Assembly: GCA_026983755.1 (NCBI GenBank)
Contig: JALSTL010000207.1
Location: 1 to 6,464 of the forward strand
Origin: Melioribacteraceae bacterium
Lineage (GTDB): Bacteria > Bacteroidota > Ignavibacteria > Ignavibacteriales > Melioribacteraceae
Length of the DNA: 6,464 nucleotides
Direction: 5' to 3'
The notes beneath the pieces were generated by a model. It saw only the letters and a list, made by a program, of their open reading frames with translations, searched no databases and was not told the origin of the DNA. This document shows positions 1 to 5,683 of the stretch, in pieces; within the stretch, counting starts at the first letter, position 1, and each line of letters starts with the position of its first letter. A program made the position numbers and the translations under genes.

Positions 1-124
1 AGCCTAAGTAAGCGTTTGCCGAGCCTAATATCATTGCCAAAATAACACCGAGTGAAACAGCTTTAAAAGAAAGTTCTTTCATTTCTTTTTCGGGTGGAAC
101 GTAAGGTTTAAATTTTGAATCCAT
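1..124 (-). CDS. OPT-family oligopeptide transporter, N-terminal fragment (runs off the left edge)
   Basis: Only the first 41 codons are present, starting at the ATG at 124-122; the rest lies left of the window. The peptide begins MDSKFKPYVPPEKEMKELSF and continues into a hydrophobic stretch (about residues 22-40) ending in a GSANAYLG motif. The PYVPPE motif, the charged linker and the first membrane helix ending in (A/S)NAYLG are the recognisable start of bacterial OPT-family transporters, integral inner-membrane proteins thought to import oligopeptides or related compounds. A GGGGG run lies just upstream of the ATG (about 128-133) but is a poor Shine-Dalgarno match. The gene is divergent from the tRNA and is not part of the minus-strand operon further right. 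The family call rests on a short but characteristic stretch; the substrate cannot be judged. Confidence 0.82.
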   Translation of the reverse strand, partial: MDSKFKPYVPPEKEMKELSFKAVSLGVILAMILGSANAYLG

Positions 125-378
125 TTTGCCCCCGTAATATAGTTAAAGGTTATTTTGTTTTATGAATACAAATTACAATAATTAATATTTTACTACAAAT
201 ATTAGAAAGAAATTTTTAAAAGCCTCAATGTTAAAATTATTATTACTTTAGTTGAGTGAGTTAGAAAGGAATTGTTATTTTACATTGCCATTTATAGAAC
301 AGGTTTTTTCTAAAAAGAAGGTTAAAAAATATTTGCATTCATACTATCAAAAGGTTATTTTTACACTTCAAAAATAAT
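125..378. other. AT-rich intergenic region between divergent OPT gene and tRNA
   Basis: This 254-bp stretch separates the start of the transporter gene (leftward) from the tRNA (rightward), so it should hold promoters in both directions. I see no convincing open reading frame in it. It contains a 12-nt direct repeat, AAAGGTTATTTT, at 145-156 and again at 350-361. I found no clear promoter for the transporter gene. Confidence 0.5.
333..361 (+). promoter_or_regulatory. Candidate promoter of the tRNA gene
   Basis: TTGCAT (333-338) and TATTTT (356-361) are separated by 17 nt, the usual sigma-70 spacing, and would start transcription near 368, about ten bases before the tRNA. Neither hexamer is a close match (roughly 3/6 and 4/6), and AT-rich DNA gives such pairs by chance. 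An alternative pair further upstream is TTGTTA (272-277) with TATAGA (293-298), but its 15-nt spacer is short. Confidence 0.33.
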
Positions 379-452
379 GGGCCCATAGCTCAGTTGGTTA
401 GAGCATCTGACTCATAATCAGAGGGTCGGTGGTTCGAGTCCATCTGGGCCCA
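379..452 (+). tRNA. tRNA with CAT anticodon, probably tRNA-Ile2 (lysidine type), otherwise elongator tRNA-Met
   Basis: A full 74-nt cloverleaf can be folded by hand. The acceptor stem GGGCCCA (379-385) pairs perfectly with TGGGCCC (445-451), with A73 at 452. The D stem is GCTC/GAGC, the anticodon stem TCTGA/TCAGA encloses the loop CTCATAA with anticodon CAT, the variable loop has five bases, and the T stem GGTGG/CCATC encloses TTCGAGT. CCA is not encoded (CAA follows). It is not an initiator, because positions 1 and 72 pair. The acceptor stem carries C4-G69 and C5-G68, which in E. coli mark tRNA-Ile2, the substrate of TilS that modifies C34 to lysidine so that AUA is read as isoleucine; E. 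coli elongator tRNA-Met differs at both pairs. Position 29 is T rather than the C of E. coli tRNA-Ile2, so the isotype is likely but not settled. Confidence 0.93.
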
Positions 453-453
453 C

Positions 454-487
454 AAAAAAAACGCATGAATATTTCATGCGTTTTTTT
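454..487. terminator. Bidirectional intrinsic terminator between tRNA and minus-strand operon
   Basis: CGCATGAA (462-469), a 3-nt loop TAT, and TTCATGCG (473-480) form a perfect 8-bp stem. It is preceded by an A-tract (454-461) and followed by a T-tract (481-487). Read rightward it follows the tRNA directly; read leftward it lies about 30 nt past the stop codon of the PreA-like gene and again ends in a U-run. It can therefore terminate both converging units. Confidence 0.88.
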
Positions 488-510
488 ATAACCAAATTAA
501 AAACTATATC

Positions 511-1788
511 TTATACCGGAGTTTTTTTTCTATCTTTAGGAACTTCATGCCATTCAAAAGCATTTGTAGGACAAACATCAAAACATGTTGAACAACCGGT
601 ACAATTGTATTCATCAACATTTGCTACTATTCCCTTTTTGTTTTTCCCTTCCATTCCTTTACCCTTAACCATTTTAATTGCATAACAATGTCCTATTGGA
701 TTGCATAACTCACACCCTGTACATTTATCATTATTAACAAATGCAACAGCGTCTTTAGTTTTTAATATGGTTGCCGGTTTTACTGTTGACAATAGCAAAT
801 CCCGTATTTCTTTTAAGGAGGAATAATTATGTCTTTCCAAATAATTTTTCAACTTATCGATTTCTTTGTATAAAAAATTATATCCTCTAATCATTGTATC
901 AGTGCAAATACCAATCATATCAGCACCCAACATTACCATTTCGATATAATCTCTCCAATTAGCCATACCTCCGTATCCAATTATTGGATAGTTACCTGGG
1001 TTAAGTGTTCTTATTTCGTAAACATCCCGCAATGCCAATGGTTTTAACCAAGGCCCCGAAAGTGTGGTTAATCCATTATCTATATTTAAACGCTGAGTGC
1101 TTTCAAATGGATTTTCAATATTTATTGGAGGTACACCTAATCTGTTACCTACCGATGCAACAATATCGGCACCAGCTTCGTAAGTTGATTTAGCTACTTG
1201 TGCAATATTGCCTGCCTCAGGAGTTAGTTTTACAACCAGCGGTATATTGGTTTCCGCCTTAACTGCTTTTACTATTGCAGCCACATCGGAAGGACATTGC
1301 CCTAAAGAAGCACCGGTTTTATGTTCCGTTCTTTCTCCGGTAATTTCAACGTTAAAAGACATGTTAGGACAACACATATTCAACTCGTTTCCATCTGCTC
1401 CGGCATCTTCAAATGCTTTTGCCATTTTAACCCAGCCATCAATTCCGGCAGGACCTTCGTAAGTAATGTTGCTAAATATTTTTGTTACCTTTGCATATTT
1501 TTTACCCCCTTCACATAAGCGTAAAGCCTCGTCAAGTTTTATTCTTTTTTCAAGAGTAAATGTGTGAAGTTTTTCTTTTTTCCACCAACTGTAGCGTGGG
1601 TCTCTACTTATGTATGGCTCAGGATCTATTGTTAATTTTATAAAAGCAGCTCCCCAACCGGCTTCGTCAATTTTACGAATCATATCAACAGTTTTTACAG
1701 TTGGACCAGAGCCAACTACAAAGGGATTGTGAAAATTGATACCTGCTATATTTACAGGTAAATATGTTTTTTCTTGTATTTCGTTCAT
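511..1788 (-). CDS. PreA-like flavoprotein: dihydroorotate/dihydropyrimidine dehydrogenase-type barrel with C-terminal 2x[4Fe-4S] domain
   Basis: The 425-residue protein is about the size of E. coli PreA. Residues 10-320 form a DHOD-like FMN-binding TIM barrel with ELNMCCPN (135-142), where C140 matches the catalytic cysteine of the NxSCP motif, a GER...SLGQ active-site loop (151-164), VKLTPE (186-191) and the FMN-phosphate region GYGGM (271-275). Residues 352-410 form a ferredoxin domain: C356, C359, C362, C368, then C396, C399, C402, C406-P. The family reduces or oxidises a C=C bond next to a carbonyl, passing electrons through Fe-S clusters; PreA does this to uracil and thymine together with the NADH-binding subunit PreT. 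Odd points: no preT lies downstream or among the visible upstream genes; the Asn-Thr pair that contacts pyrimidine in DPD appears as G214-N215; the first cluster has C-x5-C where C-x3-C is usual. The ATG at 1788 has AAGGAA upstream. It is the last gene of the operon. The family is sure, the substrate unknown; pyrimidine reduction is possible but not favoured by the context. Confidence 0.88.
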   Translation of the reverse strand: MNEIQEKTYLPVNIAGINFHNPFVVGSGPTVKTVDMIRKIDEAGWGAAFIKLTIDPEPYISRDPRYSWWKKEKLHTFTLEKRIKLDEALRLCEGGKKYAKVTKIFSNITYEGPAGIDGWVKMAKAFEDAGADGNELNMCCPNMSFNVEITGERTEHKTGASLGQCPSDVAAIVKAVKAETNIPLVVKLTPEAGNIAQVAKSTYEAGADIVASVGNRLGVPPINIENPFESTQRLNIDNGLTTLSGPWLKPLALRDVYEIRTLNPGNYPIIGYGGMANWRDYIEMVMLGADMIGICTDTMIRGYNFLYKEIDKLKNYLERHNYSSLKEIRDLLLSTVKPATILKTKDAVAFVNNDKCTGCELCNPIGHCYAIKMVKGKGMEGKNKKGIVANVDEYNCTGCSTCFDVCPTNAFEWHEVPKDRKKTPV

Positions 1789-1823
1789 CTATATTATTTC
1801 CTTTCCAGGTATATTATACTATA

Positions 1824-2870
1824 CTATTTTAGTTTTACCAGTTTTCCACTTTCGGCTGATTTATAAATTGCCAAAACAACCTCAAGTGCTTTAAGTCCAT
1901 CTTCACCTTTTGTGCCAAGGTTCGGTTCTTTGTTATTAATAGCACAATTAATAAAATGCTCAAGTTCTTTTACATAACCTAACGACATAAATTCATCTAC
2001 CGCAGGCTTAGTCCATCCATGAGTAAAATCTGTTTTTTCAATTGCGTATCCGTATCCGTGTCTGCTGTAAACATCAATGGGTGAACCTTTAGTTAAATCT
2101 ATGTGGATATTACCATCTGTTCCGTATATTTCAATTTTGTCATCCATTCCACCGTGTGTTATATAATTTGCTTCAACAAATGCTTTAACTCCGTTTTCCA
2201 ATGTTAAAAGAGCTGCCGCCCAATCTTCGCCTGTGTAGTCGTGATGTTTAAGATTTGTTTCACCACCGTTAGTAGCCATACCCATAACTTCCTGAACATC
2301 ACATCCTGCAAGGAATGAAACAAATGCTACAGGATGAATTCCAAGATGAATCATAGTACCGCCACCGCAATATTCTTTTTTCTGTGCATATATTGAATGC
2401 GAACCTTGATGAGATTCTTTAGCTTTAATATAAAGGAGCTTACCAATACCACCTTCATCCAAAATTTCTTTTGCCCTTACAATAGCCGGAGCAAAGAGCC
2501 AATCTTCCGCATACATTAAGCGAACATTATTTTTTTTACAAACATCAATCATCGCTTGGGCATCGGATATATTTGTTGCAATTGGTTTTTCGCAAATAAT
2601 ATTTTTAATTCCTGCTTCTGCTGCGGCAATTACAATTTTTTTATGAAGAAAATTGGGAACGCATACACTTAATAAATCGATGTTTTCTTTTTCAAACATC
2701 TCATTATAATCTTTATAAGTATTTGGGATATTATATTTACTTGAAAATTCTTTGAGATTATCCAAAGCTGCAACAGCTTGCATTTTAACTTGAGGAAATC
2801 TTTTATACGATTCTGCATGCAAACCTGCAGCAAACCTAGAACCGATTATTCCGATTTTTATCTTTGACAT
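1824..2870 (-). CDS. Gfo/Idh/MocA-family NAD(P)-dependent oxidoreductase
   Basis: The 348-residue protein has the usual length and two-domain plan. An N-terminal Rossmann fold starts with KIGIIGSRFAAGLH (5-18), a variant of the GxGxxG loop. CEKPIA (93-98) follows, with K95 as the conserved lysine of the EKP motif. The C-terminal alpha/beta domain carries GGGTMIHLGIHP (169-180). Members oxidise or reduce hydroxyl groups of sugars, inositols and sugar acids with NAD(P). In most members the last motif reads GGxxxDxGxH; here the Asp is H175 while H179 is kept, so the active site differs from the inositol-dehydrogenase pattern. The gene lies 40 nt after the SDR gene, has its own good SD (GGAG, 7-nt spacing), and ends in TAG 35 nt before the PreA-like gene. 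Cytoplasmic; no signal peptide. Context suggests sugar or sugar-acid catabolism; the substrate cannot be read from sequence. Confidence 0.9.
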   Translation of the reverse strand: MSKIKIGIIGSRFAAGLHAESYKRFPQVKMQAVAALDNLKEFSSKYNIPNTYKDYNEMFEKENIDLLSVCVPNFLHKKIVIAAAEAGIKNIICEKPIATNISDAQAMIDVCKKNNVRLMYAEDWLFAPAIVRAKEILDEGGIGKLLYIKAKESHQGSHSIYAQKKEYCGGGTMIHLGIHPVAFVSFLAGCDVQEVMGMATNGGETNLKHHDYTGEDWAAALLTLENGVKAFVEANYITHGGMDDKIEIYGTDGNIHIDLTKGSPIDVYSRHGYGYAIEKTDFTHGWTKPAVDEFMSLGYVKELEHFINCAINNKEPNLGTKGEDGLKALEVVLAIYKSAESGKLVKLK

Positions 2871-2877
2871 TTATATA

Positions 2878-2881
2878 CTCC
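2878..2881 (-). promoter_or_regulatory. Shine-Dalgarno sequence of the Gfo/Idh/MocA gene
   Basis: GGAG on the minus strand lies 7 nt before the ATG at 2870 and confirms that start. The 40-nt gap after the SDR gene holds no visible hairpin, so transcription probably reads through. Confidence 0.65.
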
Positions 2882-2910
2882 GATGATTTTTTGTTTCTTA
2901 AATTTCGTAA

Positions 2911-3690
2911 TTAGATAGTCATTGCAGTAAAACCACCATCAACAGTAACTATTGAGCCGGTTACAAATGATGAAGCATTTGAAGAGGCGAGCCAAATTGT
3001 TGCAGCGATAAGTTCCTCGGGGTTTCCGAAACGTGCCATTGGAGTATGAGCCATTATACTTGCAACACGTTCTTTTGTAAGCATTTTTTTATTTTGCTCT
3101 GCCGGAAAAAACCCCGGTACTATAGCATTAACTCTCACATTGGAAGTAGCCCACTCAATTGCAAGTGTTCGTGTTAGGTTATTTATTCCAGCTTTAGTAG
3201 TACTATAAGCAAATACTTTTGAAAGCGGCGGACCTGATGCTACAGAAGAAATATTAATTATACTTCCCTCCTTAGCCTCAAGCATCTCTTCGCCAAAAAC
3301 TTGGCATCCGAACAAAGCACTTTTTAAATTAACATTTACTATTTCGTCCCACTCTTCTTCGGTAATTTCAAGAAATGGTGTTTTGCTTGTCATTCCAGGT
3401 GCATTTATTAATATGTCAACTTTACCTAGTTTTTCCGAAACAATTTTTTTCGCATCCTCTAAGGTAGTTTTTTTGGTAGCATCCACTTTAACGGCTACTG
3501 TTTTAACGCCGGTTTTTAGTTTAATATCTTTGGCTTTTTTTTTTGCTTTTTCTAAATTCCTACCCAATATTGCAATGTTTGCACCAGCTTCTGCAAGTCC
3601 GAATGCCATTGAGCCTGCAAGTGTTCCGCTACCACCTATTACTACGGCATTTTTATTTTTTAGACCGTACAAATTTTCTAAATAATTCAT
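2911..3690 (-). CDS. Short-chain dehydrogenase/reductase (SDR), sugar-acid type
   Basis: The 259-residue classical SDR has the N-terminal nucleotide loop IGGSGTLAG (18-26), NAPG (96-99, usually NAAG), NVN (119-121), the catalytic serine region INISS (145-149) and the catalytic YSTTK (Y162, K166). It ends with FVTGSIVTVDGGF (242-254), typical of the family. VPGFFPAEQNK (191-201) and AHTPMARFGNPEEL (214-227) resemble SDRs annotated as gluconate 5-dehydrogenase, KduD-like enzymes or D-mannonate oxidoreductase, which interconvert hydroxy and keto groups of sugar acids using NAD(P)H. The glycine loop is slightly unusual, with Thr-Leu-Ala where Gly-Ile-Gly is common. The start ATG overlaps the aldolase stop codon by one base (TAATG, 3688-3692), with GAGAG just upstream, so translation is probably coupled to the aldolase. 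This ties its role to KDG/KDPG metabolism. The exact substrate is inference. Confidence 0.9.
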   Translation of the reverse strand: MNYLENLYGLKNKNAVVIGGSGTLAGSMAFGLAEAGANIAILGRNLEKAKKKAKDIKLKTGVKTVAVKVDATKKTTLEDAKKIVSEKLGKVDILINAPGMTSKTPFLEITEEEWDEIVNVNLKSALFGCQVFGEEMLEAKEGSIINISSVASGPPLSKVFAYSTTKAGINNLTRTLAIEWATSNVRVNAIVPGFFPAEQNKKMLTKERVASIMAHTPMARFGNPEELIAATIWLASSNASSFVTGSIVTVDGGFTAMTI

Positions 3691-4436
3691 TAGTTTCTCT
3701 CTATAAATTTCTCGGCAAATTGTTTTAACGATTTTTTAATAGTTTCAACATCTCCTGGTTTTCTTTCTTTTTCAACAAGAGATAAAGGAGAAGACATCCC
3801 AAGTATTGGTGTGTATCCAGCGCCTGAAATCGCTTTTTTATATCCGGGTCCCGTTTCAAAATTAACTCCGCCGGTTGGCATAATAATTTTTCCGTTATGC
3901 CTTTCGCGAACAAACGGAGCTAACAAGCCGGCAATGCCCGAAGCACCAAGTACACCGGCAGGGAATATTTTTATTGCATCAGGTTCCAATCCGTCAGGAC
4001 GTTCCATATAGTAATTAAATTCCGTAGGCGTCATAATTGCCGGAGCAGAAAAGATTTCTTTTTCTTGAGTTATTTTTATAAACTCCTGCCCTTCTGCGTG
4101 TCCGCCCATAACATTGCCGGGGGCAACAATCATTTCAAAACCCATTTCAATAGCTTGTTCTAACTCGGAGGGATTGATAATACTTCCACATCCCAGAATG
4201 AATGGATTATCTTCAGGAGACTCTTCACGCAATTTAACCAACTCTGCCATTCCTTCTTTTAATATTGCAGGCTCAATGCGAAAAGTTGTTTCGGCAACAT
4301 ACCCGGCTTTATAAACCTCAACCATTGTGGTGATAAGGTCTTCAGGCTTTTGAACGTGTTTTTTGTTTATTACAACTACAACACCACTTTTAAGCATTGC
4401 GGTTCTTACTTTGTTTCTATTGTATGCATAACTCAT
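3690..4436 (-). CDS. KDPG/KHG-type class I aldolase (Eda-like)
   Basis: The 248-residue protein (numbered from the ATG at 4436) belongs to the 2-keto-3-deoxy-6-phosphogluconate / 4-hydroxy-2-oxoglutarate aldolase family, which cleaves KDPG to pyruvate and glyceraldehyde 3-phosphate through a lysine Schiff base. AIKIFPAG (154-161) holds the Schiff-base lysine K156. AETTFR (48-53) matches the general acid/base glutamate region (E49, R53). LGCGSIIN (81-88), MIVAPGN (102-108) and the phosphate-binding MPTGGVN (186-192) follow in family order. It is somewhat longer than E. coli Eda (213 residues), mainly in the middle and at the C terminus. Reading the frame further upstream reaches a TTG at 4469, but that start has no SD, while the ATG at 4436 has GGAG 8 nt before it. 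The gene sits directly after the KDG-type kinase and overlaps the SDR gene by one base, so KDPG is the most likely substrate. Confidence 0.91.
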   Translation of the reverse strand: MSYAYNRNKVRTAMLKSGVVVVINKKHVQKPEDLITTMVEVYKAGYVAETTFRIEPAILKEGMAELVKLREESPEDNPFILGCGSIINPSELEQAIEMGFEMIVAPGNVMGGHAEGQEFIKITQEKEIFSAPAIMTPTEFNYYMERPDGLEPDAIKIFPAGVLGASGIAGLLAPFVRERHNGKIIMPTGGVNFETGPGYKKAISGAGYTPILGMSSPLSLVEKERKPGDVETIKKSLKQFAEKFIERN

Positions 4437-4444
4437 TTTTAATT

Positions 4445-4448
4445 CTCC
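4445..4448 (-). promoter_or_regulatory. Shine-Dalgarno sequence deciding the aldolase start
   Basis: GGAG on the minus strand lies 8 nt before the ATG at 4436. It lies inside the 11-codon extension that a TTG start at 4469 would add, and favours the shorter protein. Confidence 0.72.
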
Positions 4449-4502
4449 AACTAAATGTGATTTTTTCAATTTTCATAAATTTTCAAAATAATTTAAAATA
4501 TA

Positions 4503-5681
4503 TTATCGAATAGCTTTTACACCACCACCCGATTTAGCACGTTTTGCTTCTCGTTCAATATCTTTAAGTGTAACCATAGTAAAATCGCCTGGAGTTTCTT
4601 GAACCAAAATACCGTGAGCCGCGCCCCATTCAACAGCTGTTTGTAAATCCTTGCCATACATCAATGCAGCCAAAACTCCGGATGTGAAAGAATCCCCACC
4701 ACCGGTTCTATCTGCAATAGGAATATTTTTACGCAATGGTGCAACATAAAATTTATCGTTTATTGCATCGTAAAGTACAGCACCCCAATGAATTAAATCG
4801 GCATTAACAGCACCACGCCATTGAGTCCCAATTAAAGAAAGATTCGGAAAATCTTGGGATAGTTTTTTAACTGTAACTTTATATGCCTCAAGCCATTCTT
4901 CAAAAGTAGCACCTTTTTTTGTTTCGGTTTCATATCCTAAAGCATCGCTTAAATCGGAATCGTTTCCTACAAGAAAGCCAAGATAAGGAGCAATTTTTTT
5001 ATTTATTGAACGTGCAATTTCTTTGTTGGGCTGAACCTTTGCTCTGTAATTCAAATCGGCAGCAACAAACACTCCGTTAGCATTTGCTTTTTGAACTGCT
5101 TCCATTGCAACTTCTGCTGTGCTATCGGAAAGTAATGTGAAGATGCCCCCTGTATTAAAAGCCCTTACGCCATCCTTAAAAAAAAGTTTATCCCAATTAA
5201 AATCATTTTTTTTAATTTCACGAATTGCAGAATGGGCACGGTAATAAACAGTATCCGATGGGATTATTCCTTTGCCATTGTAAGTGAAATTTATTCCGTT
5301 TGTTAAACCGCCCTTTTGGTCGGTACTGTGTGGGGTACCATCGTTGTTTGTGTTAAACCAAATAATATTTGACGTATCTACACCTACTTCTCGCATTTGG
5401 TTGCGAATGTTCAAACCAATATTATCATCAACCAAGGCTGTTAATACTGAACTTCGTAAACCGAATGTATATGACAAACCGCATGATACATTTGTTTCGC
5501 CACCGCCTTGTGATACGCGCAACTGTCTTGCACGTGCAGTCGGAACATCGTAAGGATCAATACGTAACATAACTTCACCCAAAGACATTCCATCGTACTT
5601 ACAGCTTTCTGCTGATTTTATCTCGGTGTATTTTACTACTTTTCCCAATTTTATTTCTCCATTTTTAGATTTATATTTCAT
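4503..5681 (-). CDS. PfkB-family sugar kinase, probably 2-keto-3-deoxygluconate (KDG) kinase
   Basis: The 392-residue ribokinase-fold protein has SLGEVMLRIDP (33-43) at the start of the fold and QGGGETNVS (58-66), the PfkB first signature. YYRAHSA (146-152) carries the Tyr-Arg that KDG kinases use to hold the substrate carboxylate. DLNYR (209-213) is also typical of that group. The second signature ADRTGGGDSF (323-332) contains the catalytic base D330. The end, ETPGDFTMVT (362-371), matches a subfamily often found beside Eda aldolases. It would phosphorylate KDG with ATP to give KDPG for the next gene product. It is longer than the usual 310-340 residues because of a charged 30-residue N-terminal extension and internal insertions. 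The start at 5681 lies 2 nt after the preceding stop (TAA-TC-ATG) with no clear SD, which suggests translational coupling. M32 could also start a protein, but KYDGMSLGE looks like conserved family sequence running across it. A related sugar-acid substrate cannot be excluded. Confidence 0.87.
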   Translation of the reverse strand: MKYKSKNGEIKLGKVVKYTEIKSAESCKYDGMSLGEVMLRIDPYDVPTARARQLRVSQGGGETNVSCGLSYTFGLRSSVLTALVDDNIGLNIRNQMREVGVDTSNIIWFNTNNDGTPHSTDQKGGLTNGINFTYNGKGIIPSDTVYYRAHSAIREIKKNDFNWDKLFFKDGVRAFNTGGIFTLLSDSTAEVAMEAVQKANANGVFVAADLNYRAKVQPNKEIARSINKKIAPYLGFLVGNDSDLSDALGYETETKKGATFEEWLEAYKVTVKKLSQDFPNLSLIGTQWRGAVNADLIHWGAVLYDAINDKFYVAPLRKNIPIADRTGGGDSFTSGVLAALMYGKDLQTAVEWGAAHGILVQETPGDFTMVTLKDIEREAKRAKSGGGVKAIR

Positions 5682-5683
5682 GA

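Noticed and set aside
476..685. Plus-strand frame whose N terminus resembles a lipoprotein signal peptide (hydrophobic stretch ending LGTSC)
   Set aside because: It starts inside the terminator hairpin and lies antisense to the cysteine-rich end and stop region of the PreA-like gene; the resemblance comes from the reverse complement of that gene.
3725..3913. Minus-strand 62-codon frame inside the aldolase
   Set aside because: It lies in another frame of a well-supported gene and shows no domain, RBS or family features.
4437..4469. N-terminal extension of the aldolase from a TTG start
   Set aside because: No SD before the TTG, the extra residues do not look like family sequence, and a well-spaced GGAG precedes the ATG at 4436.
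4437..4502. Possible terminator or internal promoter in the 66-nt gap between kinase and aldolase
   Set aside because: The gap is very AT-rich with only weak, imperfect inverted repeats and no GC-containing stem; no convincing -35/-10 pair was seen.
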